Origin: Gallionellales bacterium GWA2_54_124
GTDB lineage: Bacteria > Pseudomonadota > Gammaproteobacteria > Burkholderiales > Gallionellaceae
DNA: 64,000 nt
NCBI GenBank assembly: GCA_001801025.1
Contig: MGWO01000007.1
Coordinates: forward strand, 868,001 to 932,000
Reading direction: 5' to 3'
Made by a program: the position numbers and the translations under genes. Positions 27,587 through 37,559 of the stretch are shown here, in pieces. Within the stretch, counting starts at the first letter, position 1; each line of letters begins with the position of its first letter. The notes beneath the pieces are model-generated. The model was not told the origin of the DNA and did no database searches. It saw only the letters and a program-made list of their open reading frames with translations.

Positions 27587-29077
27587 ATGTCTGTCGAAAC
27601 CGAGCTCAAATTGCGTATTTTGCCCGATGATCTGGCGAGGTTGCGTCGTCATCCCCTGTTCAAGTCGTATCAGGTAACGGCGCCCGAGACACGGCGTCTG
27701 CACAATGTTTATTTCGACACGCCCGCTCTCGATCTCAACAAAAGCCGTATGGCATTGCGAATACGGCGGGTCGGGGGGCGCTGGATACAGACCCTGAAGG
27801 GCGGCGGACAGGTCAGAGCGGGCTTGCATCAGCGTTTTGAATGGGAAATACCGGTGCCATCGGCCCGTCTTGATTTTACGGGGTTAGATGCAGTGGTCTG
27901 GGACGAGCATCTTCCTCTTGCATGGCGCGAACATCTGCAGCCTGTTTTTACCACGGATTTTTACCGCGCCAGCCGGCTGCTTGACTGGCATGGCACCATC
28001 ATCGAAGTGTGCATGGATAAAGGTGAAGTCAGCACGCAGCATCTGAGCACGCCGATCTGCGAACTCGAACTCGAATTGAAGTCGGGTGACCCGCAGCATC
28101 TGTTTTTGCTGGCGCAGGCGATTCTGGATATCGTGCCGTTTGAGCTGGAAACCGTCAGTAAGGCTGAATTGGGCTTCCGGCTCATGGCTGGATTTGTCGC
28201 TCATCCTGTTAAAAGTGAACTGCCCGATATTTCGCGGGCGGATAACTTGACGTCTGCGCTGCAAACGCTGGTCTGGTCATGTTTGCAGCATTGGCAAGGC
28301 AATTTGCGCGGTGCGCTGGGCTGTGCTCAGGACGCCGAATATCTGCATCAGATGCGTGTGGCGTTTCGGCGCTTGCGTATTGTGCTGCGCATGGTGAATA
28401 AGGTTCGCGCCGATGAGGAACTGACCTGTTTGCGTGGCGAACTTTCAGCAATGAGCGGTGTGCTGGGGCAGGTGCGCGAATGGGATGTCTTTATCGGCAG
28501 TTTGCATGCCCTCTCATCCGTCACGCCGGGATTTGACGCTCTGCTGACGGCGTGTGAGGCGCAGCGCGCCGCTTCGGATACGGCGCTGCGCGCTCAGAGT
28601 TGCGTGATGCAGCGTTTACTGCTTCGTTTTGCGGTCTGGATGAACGGCAACTATTGGCAGCAGGCTGAACTGACGGCCCCTGAGTTACCTGAATTTGCCA
28701 GTCGTTGTCTGCAGCAGTTACACAAACGCTATCAAAAAGCCTCTGCGCAACCAGATCGGCTGGACGAAGTGGCGTTGCACGATTTGCGTATCGATGCTAA
28801 AAAATTACGCTACAGCGCAGAATGTTTTGCCGGCCTGTTCAATGCGGCCAAGGCGGAGGTTTATATTTCAGGACTGAGCGAGGTGCAGGAATTTTTGGGT
28901 GATATCAACGATGTATCGGTCGCTCGCAGCTTGCTGGCTCGTCTGGCAGATACGCTGCCTGCAGACAGTGTGGCACTGATCGATCATGAAATTCGCTTAA
29001 AGTCGTCGAAAAATCTAAAATTATTGAATAAGAAGCTTAAAGCATTTAATCAGCAATCCGTTTTTTGGAAAAAGTAA
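27587..29077 (+). CDS. CYTH and CHAD domain protein
   Basis: This 496-residue protein joins two polyphosphate-related domains. The N-terminal CYTH domain (about 2-205) begins with the metal-binding ExExK signature (Glu4, Glu6, Lys8 in VETELKLRI) and keeps the basic tunnel residues (LRIRRVGGRWIQTLKG). Related enzymes hydrolyse inorganic triphosphate. The C-terminal CHAD domain (about 225-490) is helical with conserved histidines in YLHQMRVAFRRLR and LHDLRIDAKKLRYSAE, and binds polyphosphate. GAGG precedes the ATG. No polyphosphate kinase is visible nearby. Confidence 0.92.
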   Translation: MSVETELKLRILPDDLARLRRHPLFKSYQVTAPETRRLHNVYFDTPALDLNKSRMALRIRRVGGRWIQTLKGGGQVRAGLHQRFEWEIPVPSARLDFTGLDAVVWDEHLPLAWREHLQPVFTTDFYRASRLLDWHGTIIEVCMDKGEVSTQHLSTPICELELELKSGDPQHLFLLAQAILDIVPFELETVSKAELGFRLMAGFVAHPVKSELPDISRADNLTSALQTLVWSCLQHWQGNLRGALGCAQDAEYLHQMRVAFRRLRIVLRMVNKVRADEELTCLRGELSAMSGVLGQVREWDVFIGSLHALSSVTPGFDALLTACEAQRAASDTALRAQSCVMQRLLLRFAVWMNGNYWQQAELTAPELPEFASRCLQQLHKRYQKASAQPDRLDEVALHDLRIDAKKLRYSAECFAGLFNAAKAEVYISGLSEVQEFLGDINDVSVARSLLARLADTLPADSVALIDHEIRLKSSKNLKLLNKKLKAFNQQSVFWKK

Positions 29078-29090
29078 TCCTGCACGCACA

Positions 29091-29756
29091 TCACAGATCG
29101 GTAATCTGCCAGTCTATGGGGCGTCGGCCGGCATCGGTCAGTGCCGCATTAATTTTTGAAAACGGGCGGCTGCCGAAAAATCCCCGGTAGGCAGACAGCG
29201 GTGAGGGGTGAGGTGATTCGATCACCACGTGGCGACTACGATCAATCAGACCGATTTTTTTCCGAGCATAGGCGCCCCAGAGTACAAATACCACGGGATC
29301 CGTTTTTGCATTCACGGCTGCAATCACCGCATCGGTAAAGGTCTCCCAGCCGCGTTCCTTGTGCGAATTGGCCTGATGCGCCTCGACGGTCAATACGGCA
29401 TTGAGGAGCAAGACGCCCTGTCTGGCCCACGGGATCAGGCAGCCGTTATTGGGTATCTGGCAGCCGAGATCCGCTTTTAATTCTTTGAAAATGTTCAGCA
29501 ATGAGGGCGGAATGCTCTCGCCGGGGCGTACCGAAAAGCAGAGTCCATGGGCCTGATGGTCATCGTGATAGGGGTCCTGACCCAGTATGAGTACACGGAC
29601 CTCTTCAATCGGGGTCAGATGCAGTGCCGCGTATACATCGGCTTCAGGCGGGAAAACGGTGTGCTTTTCACGCTGTTCGGCAACGAACTGCTGTAACTGT
29701 CTGAAATAGGGTTTGTGCGTTTCTTCGATCAGAAGGGGGCGCCAGGTGGTTTTCAT
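29091..29756 (-). CDS. ung: Uracil-DNA glycosylase
   Basis: This 221-residue family-1 UDG excises uracil from DNA. Motifs present are GQDPYH with its water-activating Asp, the LLLNAVLTVEAHQANSH block, VFVLWGAYA, and the DNA-intercalating HPSPLSAYRGF loop. I start it at the ATG at 29756 (MKTTWRPLL). An in-frame TTG at 29777 could add seven residues but lacks support. It is convergent with the CYTH/CHAD gene, with ends only 13 bases apart, and lies 36 bases after copA's stop on the same strand, so it may be the last gene of the Crp-to-CopA transcription unit. Confidence 0.96.
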   Translation of the reverse strand: MKTTWRPLLIEETHKPYFRQLQQFVAEQREKHTVFPPEADVYAALHLTPIEEVRVLILGQDPYHDDHQAHGLCFSVRPGESIPPSLLNIFKELKADLGCQIPNNGCLIPWARQGVLLLNAVLTVEAHQANSHKERGWETFTDAVIAAVNAKTDPVVFVLWGAYARKKIGLIDRSRHVVIESPHPSPLSAYRGFFGSRPFSKINAALTDAGRRPIDWQITDL

Positions 29757-29792
29757 GATTAAACTCAGTGCGGACAATGGAAAAGGTTCAGG

Positions 29793-31958
29793 TTAATCTT
29801 CGGCTGCAGGTTTCCAGCGTTTGAGCAGCAGCGCATTGCTCACGACCGACAGTGAACTCATTGCCATCATCGCGCCTGCGATCACCGGATTGAGCATGCC
29901 GGCCGCTGCGAGCGGTATGCCCAGCACGTTGTAGCCAAAGGCGAAAAACAGGTTTTGGCGGATTTTTGCAAGGGTTGCGCGAGACAAGGAGATGGCGTTA
30001 ACGACACTCATCAGGTCGCTCTTCATCAGCGTGATGTCGGCCGCCTCGATTGCGATGTCGCTGCCGCCGCGCATGGCGAAGCTCACATGGGCTGCGGCGA
30101 GTGCCGGCGCATCGTTGATGCCATCGCCTACCATGCCGACGGTGTTCCCGCCTTGTTTGAATGATTCCACCAGCGCGGCCTTTTCTTCCGGACGTACTTC
30201 GGCGCGAAACTCGCTGATACCCGCCTGATCCGCAATGCATTGCGATGTGACCTGATTGTCGCCGCTGATCATGATCACGCGGATGCCCAGTTTAACCAGT
30301 TTACTGACCGCAGACCGACTGGTGGGGCGCAACGGGTCTGCCACTGCGATGTAGCCTAGTAATGCTGAATTTTGTGCAATGACCAGCACCGTTTTTCCTT
30401 GCTGTTGCAACGCCATGATGCGTTGATCATCGATTGCGACCGCACGTCCGGCGGCGAAGGCGGGGGAGCCTAACAAGTACGACATTCCGTTGATTTCGGC
30501 ACACAGTCCCTGTCCTGGAAATTCGCGAATATCGCCGGCTTGTTCGGCATCGATGCGCAGCGTGCCTGCATGCGCTGTCAATGCGCGCGACAGCGGGTGC
30601 GTGGAGCCTTGTGCCAGTGCTGCGGAAATTTTCAAAAGTTCACTGCCTGTCAAATCGCCGTGCGGTAGCAGATCGGTGACGGACGGATGCCCTTCGGTCA
30701 GCGTACCTGTCTTGTCAACCAGCAAGACGGAGAGTTTATGCGTGCGTTCCAGTGCCTCGGCATCCTTGACTAAAATGCCCGTCTGGGCCGCGCGTCCCGT
30801 TGCGACGACCAGTGCCGTGGGGGTGGCAAGACCCAGCGCGCAGGGGCAGGAGATGACCAGTACCGCCACTGCATTGATCAGTGCTGTGCTAAGCGTACTG
30901 CCGGCTACCCACCATGCGACAAAGGTCAGCAGAGCGATGCACACGACGGTCGGCACAAACACGGCAGAGAGCTTGTCGGCCAGTTGCTGGATTGCCGCTT
31001 TCGAACCCTGAGCCTGTTCGACAAGCCGGATGATGGCAGCGAGCCGCGTATGAGAGCCGATGGCCTGTGCGCGGCATTTCAACACGCCGAGCCCGTTAAG
31101 CGTGGCGGCATACACGGTGTCGCCCATGTTTTTCGATTGCGGCAGGCTCTCGCCCGTCAGCATCGCCTCATCAATGGCCGATGATCCCGACAATACGATG
31201 CCATCCACCGGCACGCTCTCGCCGGGGCGTACCAGAAAGACATCCTCGATGCGCATCTGATCAATTGGCATTTCCAGCATCACGCCATCGCGTTCGACAT
31301 GAGCGATTTTCGGCTGCAGGCTGATCAGTGCTTCCAGCGCACTTGATGTTTTTCCCTTGGCGTGGGCTTCGAGGAGTTTTCCCAGCAAAACGAGCGTGAT
31401 TAGCGTTGCGCCCGCTTCAAAATACACCGGCTGATCCAGATTGAGCAGCCATACCGCGCAGCTGAAGAAATAGGCAGCACTGGTGCCCAGTACGACTAAT
31501 ACATCCATGTTCGCACCGCCGCCGCGCAAGCTGCGCCACGCGCCTGAATAAAAGCGTCCGCCTATCCAGAATTGTATGGGCGTTGCCAGCAAAAATGACA
31601 GCCAATCAGGCAGCATCAGGTGAATGCCGGTGAACATCAACAGCATTTGTACCAGCATGGGGGCGGTGAGCAGGGCGGCGAGGATAAACTGCCGTTGCTG
31701 GGACTGCAGGGCCGTGAGTCTTGCCCGCTTTTCTGCCGAAAAATCGCGCATCGGGTGTGCATCGAAACCGGTCTCCTGAATTGCCTTGATCAGCCCTTCG
31801 GGTGTGAGCGTTTTAGGGTCGTAGCTGATATGCGCCTTTTCGGTCGCGATGCTCACCGCAGCGTTAACCCCGGGCAGCAGGTTCAATGCTTTTTCAAGGC
31901 GTCCTGAGCAGTTCGCACAGTGCATGCCGGTGACCTGAAGATCGATGTGTGTTTTCAT
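29793..31958 (-). CDS. copA: Copper-exporting P1B-type ATPase
   Basis: This 721-residue Cu(I)-translocating ATPase has one N-terminal heavy-metal-associated domain with GMHCANC (residues 11-17), eight predicted membrane helices, the actuator loop TGES (268-271), the transmembrane metal site CPC (371-373), the phosphorylated Asp415 in DKTGT, and [10 protein letters not shown] near the C terminus. It pumps Cu(I) from the cytoplasm to the periplasm, where it can be stored or loaded onto enzymes. It lies downstream of TSUP, DUF2892 and Crp/Fnr genes and about 6 kb from the probable copper receptor and storage protein. No CueR-type operator is seen immediately upstream. Confidence 0.95.
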   Translation of the reverse strand: MKTHIDLQVTGMHCANCSGRLEKALNLLPGVNAAVSIATEKAHISYDPKTLTPEGLIKAIQETGFDAHPMRDFSAEKRARLTALQSQQRQFILAALLTAPMLVQMLLMFTGIHLMLPDWLSFLLATPIQFWIGGRFYSGAWRSLRGGGANMDVLVVLGTSAAYFFSCAVWLLNLDQPVYFEAGATLITLVLLGKLLEAHAKGKTSSALEALISLQPKIAHVERDGVMLEMPIDQMRIEDVFLVRPGESVPVDGIVLSGSSAIDEAMLTGESLPQSKNMGDTVYAATLNGLGVLKCRAQAIGSHTRLAAIIRLVEQAQGSKAAIQQLADKLSAVFVPTVVCIALLTFVAWWVAGSTLSTALINAVAVLVISCPCALGLATPTALVVATGRAAQTGILVKDAEALERTHKLSVLLVDKTGTLTEGHPSVTDLLPHGDLTGSELLKISAALAQGSTHPLSRALTAHAGTLRIDAEQAGDIREFPGQGLCAEINGMSYLLGSPAFAAGRAVAIDDQRIMALQQQGKTVLVIAQNSALLGYIAVADPLRPTSRSAVSKLVKLGIRVIMISGDNQVTSQCIADQAGISEFRAEVRPEEKAALVESFKQGGNTVGMVGDGINDAPALAAAHVSFAMRGGSDIAIEAADITLMKSDLMSVVNAISLSRATLAKIRQNLFFAFGYNVLGIPLAAAGMLNPVIAGAMMAMSSLSVVSNALLLKRWKPAAED

Positions 31959-31991
31959 TTTCGGATTATATGTCCTGAAACCGTTTCAGGT

Positions 31992-32798
31992 TTAGCGCGC
32001 GCGATACAGCAAAAACAAGGCTACACTGAAAATCAGCATGGCTAAGGCTCGTTGCAGCATGATTGCGGGTATTTTTGGCGCGAACAAGCGTCCCAGCAGC
32101 ATGCCTGTTGCGGCTGCGCTTACAAACAACAAGGCCGGTTCCGCAAGATTCAGATGTCCCGATGAAAATGCCGAAATAACCGCACCTAGTGAGACAAAGG
32201 TGATCACGGCTAACGAGGTGGCGATAATGCCGCTCATCGCAATATCGCTACAGCGCAGCAAAGCTGGCACGATGATGAAGCCGCCGCCAACGCCCAGCAA
32301 GCCAGTTGACAGGCCGGATGCTAAACCGATCAGGCTTAATTTTAAAAAAGACAGGGGGTTCCAGCTGATACGACCGGTTTTATTGTCAATCACGCAGGTT
32401 CTGGCGCGTGTCGAATGCTTTGCCGAAGGGTGTGCCGACCTAAACAGGCGCACTGCCACGATAAGCATCACGCAGACGAATAGTACGGTCAGCCAGCGCT
32501 CCGAAAGCCGATGCGCCAGATGCAGTCCGAAGGGGGCCGCGATGAGGCCGGTGGCGGAAATGAGCAGTGCGGCGCGAATGCGGACTGCGCCTGCGATCAG
32601 TCCGCTCATCATGCCGATCAACGCTGCTGTGGCGACAGTCAGCAGTGCAACGGGTGAGGCGGAGGTCATCGACCAGCCAAGGCCCAGCGTGAGTGCTGGC
32701 ACGGCAAGGATGCCGCCACCGGCGCCCGTGAGTGCCATGATCAGGCCGATCAGTAAACCTAAGCTTATCGGGATGAAGAGCAAGGCGATGTCAAACAA
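31992..32798 (-). CDS. TSUP/TauE-SafE family membrane transporter
   Basis: This 268-residue integral membrane protein is built from two repeats, each with the family motif: GLIMALTGAGGGILAVPAL at about 17-35 and GLLGVGGGFIIVPALL near 165-180. The TSUP family moves sulfite, thiosulfate, sulfonates or related anions, or exports them. The start appears to be TTG at 32798, since no upstream in-frame ATG is visible and the first motif lies very early. It ends 33 bases before copA and follows DUF2892 by five bases, so these form one operon. Confidence 0.85.
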   Translation of the reverse strand: MFDIALLFIPISLGLLIGLIMALTGAGGGILAVPALTLGLGWSMTSASPVALLTVATAALIGMMSGLIAGAVRIRAALLISATGLIAAPFGLHLAHRLSERWLTVLFVCVMLIVAVRLFRSAHPSAKHSTRARTCVIDNKTGRISWNPLSFLKLSLIGLASGLSTGLLGVGGGFIIVPALLRCSDIAMSGIIATSLAVITFVSLGAVISAFSSGHLNLAEPALLFVSAAATGMLLGRLFAPKIPAIMLQRALAMLIFSVALFLLYRAR

Positions 32799-32803
32799 AC
32801 GCG

Positions 32804-32995
32804 CTATTTATTGATGCGGCAGGTGTTAAGACGCAGCAGGGCATAGGCCGGACAGAGGCCGATCACGCCGGTGAGCATGGGCAGGATTCCCAGCCAGCCC
32901 CATGAACCAATCAGACCGGAATAGGCTAATTCGATCAGTGATAATCCTGCCAGGACGCGAAAGCCGCGATCGAGTGTGCCAGCGTTTTTATTCAA
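32804..32995 (-). CDS. DUF2892 (YgaP-type) small membrane protein
   Basis: This 63-residue protein has the DUF2892 pattern: NAGTLDRGFRVLAGL at the N terminus, two membrane helices, and GLCPAYALLRLNTC at the C terminus with two cysteines. In other proteins this module is fused to a rhodanese domain and linked to sulfur handling. The start is TTG at 32995, supported by AAGGAAA upstream. It sits between the Crp/Fnr regulator and the TSUP transporter. Its biochemical role is not established. Confidence 0.82.
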   Translation of the reverse strand: MNKNAGTLDRGFRVLAGLSLIELAYSGLIGSWGWLGILPMLTGVIGLCPAYALLRLNTCRINK

Positions 32996-33058
32996 GGTAT
33001 TTCCTTTAGGGTCGTTTAATGTGGTGCAGGATAGCCTCTGCGCCGCCGGTGATTAAAG

Positions 33059-33718
33059 TCATACGAGCGCGGCAAATTTTTTGAGTGCGGCGATATCGGT
33101 GAGTGTGATCTGTTCGCGACCGAGTTTGACCCAACCTTGTTCTGCAAAGCCCTTGAGCAGCCGGCTGACGATTTCGCGCGCAGAACCCAGTTCGTCGGCA
33201 ATGGCCTGATGGGTGATATGGATGGGGCCGGTTTTGGCAATCAGCAGCGCGGCCAGCCGCTGATCCAGTTTCTGAAAGGCGACGGCCGTGACCAGCTGCA
33301 TCATGTCGGTCAGTCGTTCGGTAAACAGCCGGAACACATAGCGACGGAAGGCGTCGTGCTTGCCTAACAATACATGAAAAACGCTGGCGGGCAGCATGAT
33401 CATCTCAAGCGATTCTTCAACGATGCCGCGTGCCTGATAGGGGGTGTCCCCCAACAGGCAGCTGCTGGTCAGAATGCAGCTCTCACCCGGCATGACCCGG
33501 TACAGTTGTAATTCGCGACCATTGGCGGACGATTTAATGACCCGCAGGCAACCGCTGAGCAGCAGCGGAAATCCCTGACACGGCTGGTTTTCATCGAACA
33601 AAATTGTGCCGGCCGGAAAAGTCATCACGTGTGCGCTCGCGAATAGTGCATCGAATTCATCCGATTGCAGCATCGGATACTGCTGCAGGATGCGGGTGCG
33701 GGTATCGCCATCAATCAT
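33059..33718 (-). CDS. Crp/Fnr-family transcriptional regulator
   Basis: This 219-residue regulator has an N-terminal cyclic-nucleotide-binding-like beta-roll (about 15-125), a dimerisation helix (about 125-150), and a C-terminal winged helix with recognition helix around SAREIVSRLLKGF. It has four cysteines in the sensor domain (in PCQGF, SGCLR, and ESCILTSSC) but not the N-terminal cluster arrangement of Fnr. A thiol- or sulfur-responsive mode is possible but unproven. It is the first gene of the unit running into DUF2892, TSUP and copA. Only 28 bases separate it from the lysS 3' end. Confidence 0.87.
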   Translation of the reverse strand: MIDGDTRTRILQQYPMLQSDEFDALFASAHVMTFPAGTILFDENQPCQGFPLLLSGCLRVIKSSANGRELQLYRVMPGESCILTSSCLLGDTPYQARGIVEESLEMIMLPASVFHVLLGKHDAFRRYVFRLFTERLTDMMQLVTAVAFQKLDQRLAALLIAKTGPIHITHQAIADELGSAREIVSRLLKGFAEQGWVKLGREQITLTDIAALKKFAALV

Positions 33719-33746
33719 AATTCAGGCTACCTGTAGAGTGACGATC

Positions 33747-35270
33747 TTACTCTGGGCGCATTTGCGGGAACAGGATGACATCACGGATGCTGCTGCTGTC
33801 GGTCAGCATCATGATAAGACGATCGATGCCGATTCCTTCGCCTGCAGTGGGTGGCAAGCCGTATTCCAGTGCGCGGATGTAGTCGTTATCCTTGTACATC
33901 GCTTCTTCGTCGCCGGCTTCTTTTGCAACCACTTGTGCATCGAAGCGCGCTTCCTGATCTTCCGCGTCGTTCAATTCCGAGAAGCCGTTCGCCAATTCAC
34001 GCCCCAGCACGAACAACTCGAAGCGCTCGGTAATGGCAGGATTGGCATCGCTGCTCCGCGCCAGTGGCGAGACTTCAACCGGATAGTCGATGATGAAGGT
34101 CGGTTCGAACAAGAGTGTCTCGGACAATTCTTCAAACAGTGACAATTGCAAGCCGCCCAGACAATCTTTCGGATTGTATTTTGCTTTGAGATCCTGCAGT
34201 TCGGTGAGTACGAAATCGCGATCGTGCAATTGTTCGGTGGAGAATTGCGGATGATACTTCTGGATTGCCTGCACCATGGTCAGACGGTGGAAGGGTTTGC
34301 CCAGATCGAGTTCGCGGCCCTGATAACTGACAACGGTGGTACCCAGCACCTTGCGTGCGACTTCGCGCAGCAGTTTTTCGGTGAAACCCATCAGGTAGTT
34401 GTAGTCGCGATAGGCTTCGTAAAACTCCAGCATGGTAAATTCCGGATTGTGGCGGGTGGACAGCCCTTCATTGCGGAAATTACGGTTGATTTCGAAGACT
34501 TTTTCAAAGCCGCCGACCACCAGACGTTTCAGGTACAGTTCCGGCGCGATGCGCAAGAACATCTGCATATCGAGCGCGTTGTGGTGGGTCTCGAACGGTT
34601 TGGCCGAGGCCCCGCCGGGTATCGAGTGCATCATTGGCGTCTCGACTTCCAGATAGCCGTGATGGATGAAAAATTCGCGTATCGCCTGAATGATCTTGGT
34701 GCGCGTGACAAAGACGTGGCGCGCGTCAGGATTGGTGATCAGGTCGAGATAACGCTGGCGGTATTTCTGTTCCTGATCGGCCAGACCGTGGAATTTTTCA
34801 GGCAGGGGACGCAGCGATTTGGTCAGCAGGCGTACCTGCGAGACACGCACGGACAGCTCACCCGTCTTGGTCTTGAACAGCACACCGACCGCACCTAAGA
34901 TATCGCCCAGATCGTAATGCTTGAAGGCCGCATGGGATTCTTCACCGACGTCGCCGTTGCTGATGAACAGTTGCAATCGGCCGCTCATGTCCTGCAGCGT
35001 CGCAAAACTGGCTTTACCCATCACGCGTTTTAGCATCATGCGGCCGGCCACCGCGACGTGGATTTGTTTTTCTTCGAGTTCGTCGTGCGTGAGGTCGCCG
35101 AATTCTTCGTGCAAATTGCCTGACAGATGGGTGCGGTCGAAATCGTTAGGGAAGGCGACTCCCGCGCTGCGTATGGCGGCCAGCTTGTTGCGGCGCTCGG
35201 TGATAATCTGGTTGTCGTCTTGTGCGTGAGCTAGGGTGTCCGGCTGGCTTGGTGTAGTTTCAGTTGTCAT
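33747..35270 (-). CDS. lysS: Lysyl-tRNA synthetase, class II
   Basis: This 507-residue enzyme charges tRNA-Lys. It has an N-terminal OB-fold anticodon-binding domain (about 60-165, with [21 protein letters not shown]) and a class II catalytic core with motif 2 ([21 protein letters not shown]) and motif 3 ([13 protein letters not shown]). It ends [12 protein letters not shown] as usual. The first 25 residues are an unstructured Thr/Gln/Asp-rich extension. Lysine for charging is made by the dap genes of the same strand, though this may be coincidence. Confidence 0.97.
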   Translation of the reverse strand: MTTETTPSQPDTLAHAQDDNQIITERRNKLAAIRSAGVAFPNDFDRTHLSGNLHEEFGDLTHDELEEKQIHVAVAGRMMLKRVMGKASFATLQDMSGRLQLFISNGDVGEESHAAFKHYDLGDILGAVGVLFKTKTGELSVRVSQVRLLTKSLRPLPEKFHGLADQEQKYRQRYLDLITNPDARHVFVTRTKIIQAIREFFIHHGYLEVETPMMHSIPGGASAKPFETHHNALDMQMFLRIAPELYLKRLVVGGFEKVFEINRNFRNEGLSTRHNPEFTMLEFYEAYRDYNYLMGFTEKLLREVARKVLGTTVVSYQGRELDLGKPFHRLTMVQAIQKYHPQFSTEQLHDRDFVLTELQDLKAKYNPKDCLGGLQLSLFEELSETLLFEPTFIIDYPVEVSPLARSSDANPAITERFELFVLGRELANGFSELNDAEDQEARFDAQVVAKEAGDEEAMYKDNDYIRALEYGLPPTAGEGIGIDRLIMMLTDSSSIRDVILFPQMRPE

Positions 35271-35319
35271 AATGCTCGATGAGTTTAATTTTAATGCCGT
35301 AGGTGCGCGATTGTGTCAC

Positions 35320-35344
35320 AAAACCGCCGAATCAGGAATCGGCG
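35320..35344 (-). terminator. Weak hairpin after trmH-type gene
   Basis: On the minus strand, CGCCGA pairs with TCGGCG around eight bases and is followed by GTTTTG. A modest terminator for the run ending at 35387 is plausible. Confidence 0.35.
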
Positions 35345-35386
35345 CGTCGTCAGATACTTCGTCAGACGGGCTTTTTCCCCGATGGG

Positions 35387-36163
35387 TCAGCCGGCCCGTC
35401 GCTGGCGAACCGCTTCAAACAGGCAGATGGCAGCAGCGGCCGCGGCATTGAGGGATTCGACGGCGCCGGGCATCGGGATCGTGACAGGATGGGTGGCCAG
35501 TGCGCGCAATTCGTCCGAGAGTCCTGCCCCTTCGTTGCCCACCATGAAGGCGATATTTCCTGTCAGATTGCAATCGAACAGGCTGTCGGTGGCCTGCAGC
35601 GTGGTGGCCAGCCGTTTACCCGAGTAGCCTTGTGCGATTTTGACTAAATCCTGCTGCTCGTGAATGGCAAGACAAAAATGTCCGCCCATCGCCGCGCGCA
35701 GTACTTTAGGTGACCAGGCGTCGGCACAAGCCGGTGATAAAAAAACGGCATCACAACCTGCGGCCGCAGCCGAGCGCAGCATCGAACCCAGATTGCCCGG
35801 ATCCTGAACCGCTTCGAGTAACAGGGCGAAGCGGGCGCTTTCTGTTTCAGGCGGCGGCAAATCGATCAGCGCGAGGATGCCCGTCGGCGTTTTAAGTTCG
35901 GAGAGTTCCGAGAATAATTTGTCATCCAGTTGCGTGACGGGCGAGTCGGTTACGCGCGCGCGCAGCGAAGTTATTTCAGCATCCTGCAAGGCAGCCGTAT
36001 TCAACAGGATATGGCGAGGTGCATATCCCGCATCCAGATAAGCGCTGAGCAGATGCGCGCCGTCGAGCAGCGTCTGACCTGCCTTGCGGCGGTTGCGGGT
36101 CGAGGCGGTGAGTTTGACAAGCTCTTTATAAAATGGATTGTCGCGCGACTGGATATGTTTCAT
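35387..36163 (-). CDS. TrmH/SpoU-family RNA methyltransferase
   Basis: This 258-residue SPOUT-fold enzyme transfers a methyl group from S-adenosylmethionine to ribose 2'-OH in rRNA or tRNA. A substrate-binding N-terminal domain (about 1-105, beginning MKHIQSRDNPFYKELVKL) is followed by the SpoU core. The core's three knot motifs are AVQDPGNLGSMLRSAAAAG, FMVGNEGAGLSDE, and IPMPGAVESLNAAAA. The start is the ATG at 36163; an upstream in-frame TTG at 36187 is less likely. The exact target base (the RlmB, TsnR or TrmH subgroup) cannot be fixed from sequence alone. Confidence 0.92.
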   Translation of the reverse strand: MKHIQSRDNPFYKELVKLTASTRNRRKAGQTLLDGAHLLSAYLDAGYAPRHILLNTAALQDAEITSLRARVTDSPVTQLDDKLFSELSELKTPTGILALIDLPPPETESARFALLLEAVQDPGNLGSMLRSAAAAGCDAVFLSPACADAWSPKVLRAAMGGHFCLAIHEQQDLVKIAQGYSGKRLATTLQATDSLFDCNLTGNIAFMVGNEGAGLSDELRALATHPVTIPMPGAVESLNAAAAAAICLFEAVRQRRAG

Positions 36164-36233
36164 GGCGCTGATTTTATCACCAAGCAACCCGTTGCGATGA
36201 ATTGGCTATTTTTGCTTATTGCAAACAGGTGCA

Positions 36234-37559
36234 CTAGGGGCAGACGATTTTAGTTTTTAGCAGCTCCGCGCACAGGATGCCGCTTCGCACGGCGCCTTCC
36301 AGCGTTGCTGGATAGTCGCCCCGGGTATAGTCACCTGCCAGCAGGACGGTAGCTAGGGGCGTTTGTTGTGCCGGGCGCTGCAAATCGGGCGTGCAGGCGA
36401 AAGTGGCGCGTTTTTCCGCGATGACCCTGAACCACAGCGGCGCATCGGTAAAGCCAAATTCGCTACTGAGTTCATCAATGACTTTTTGCGCCAGCTCGTC
36501 TTGCGATAAGGCCTGATGTAATCCTTCCGCGCTGATGACCGAGGCGATCAGGCCCCGCTGACCGGATATCTGGCCTTTGTCGAACAGCCACTGGCTGTAA
36601 CGCTGATGCAGGCCCAGCATCGGGTGGGGGAGTGTGACGCGGGGCGGGTATTGCAGATAAACGGTATAGATCGGCTGATGGTCTAAGGCGTCGATTTGTG
36701 CGACCACGGGCGCGAGTTCTGTGAAGTCACGCAGGAGCCGGGCGGTGGTTACAGGTGGTGTGGCGCAGACGACATGGCTGAAATACAGGCTGCCCCGTTT
36801 TGTGACGACTTCCATGCCGATATCGTGGGGCAGCAAGCGTTCTACACCGCAGGAGGTTAGGACGTGCCCTCCGCGTTTTTTTACATAGTGTGCTGCCTTT
36901 TGGGGAAACAGTGCGGCAAAATCGATGCGCGGAATCAGCATGTCGCTATCGGTGCGCTTTTGATTAAGCGCATCGCGTAACACGTTGAGCAGTACCTGTG
37001 CCGATGCGATCGCTATGGGCGTGTTGAGCGCGGCGATGCACAGCGGCTCCCAGAGTTTTTCCACCAGTTGCGGACTTTGACCCTGACGGGCGAGCAGATC
37101 GCTCGCGGTCATATCGCTGGCAAGACGGAAATTAATCCGGCGCAGCAACAGCATAAAGCGCGCAGCACTCAAGCGCTCACGCCATGATAAACCCTGCGCA
37201 CGGAGCAGGGCGGCCAGCAAATGCAGCGGGGCCAGCAGTCTCGGAGCTTTGAGTGAAAAATGGCCGTGCAGATCAAGCTGCAAAGGTAGCCGGAGAAAGT
37301 CGGCGTCAAGGTTGCCGCCCACCTGTCCGATTAGGCGTAAGGTATCGCGATAGCAGCCCAGCAGCAGGTGTTGGCCGTTGTCGAGCTGCGTATGCCGGTG
37401 CGCCACCCCCCTCGCGCGTCCGCCTAAGCCTCTTGCACTCTCGAATACGGTGACGGCCATGCCTTGCTCTGCCAGACGCACCGCCGCCGCCATGCCGGCA
37501 TAGCCTGCGCCGATGACGGCGATATTTAATTCTTTATCCAAGTTGTCCAGGCGAGCCAC
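36234..37559 (-). CDS. hpnE: Hydroxysqualene dehydroxylase HpnE
   Basis: This 441-residue FAD-dependent amine-oxidase-like enzyme reduces hydroxysqualene to squalene, the last step of the bacterial HpnCDE route to hopanoid precursors. It has a Rossmann dinucleotide motif near the N terminus (IAVIGAGYAGMAAAV), FESARGLGGRARG, and a C-terminal LLAGDYTRGDYPATLEGAVRSG FAD-closing segment. The longest start is GTG at 37559, which overlaps hpnD by 34 bases. A TTG at 37541 would shorten the overlap. Because the preceding genes are hpnD and hpnC, the assignment is firm. Confidence 0.93.
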   Translation of the reverse strand: MARLDNLDKELNIAVIGAGYAGMAAAVRLAEQGMAVTVFESARGLGGRARGVAHRHTQLDNGQHLLLGCYRDTLRLIGQVGGNLDADFLRLPLQLDLHGHFSLKAPRLLAPLHLLAALLRAQGLSWRERLSAARFMLLLRRINFRLASDMTASDLLARQGQSPQLVEKLWEPLCIAALNTPIAIASAQVLLNVLRDALNQKRTDSDMLIPRIDFAALFPQKAAHYVKKRGGHVLTSCGVERLLPHDIGMEVVTKRGSLYFSHVVCATPPVTTARLLRDFTELAPVVAQIDALDHQPIYTVYLQYPPRVTLPHPMLGLHQRYSQWLFDKGQISGQRGLIASVISAEGLHQALSQDELAQKVIDELSSEFGFTDAPLWFRVIAEKRATFACTPDLQRPAQQTPLATVLLAGDYTRGDYPATLEGAVRSGILCAELLKTKIVCP

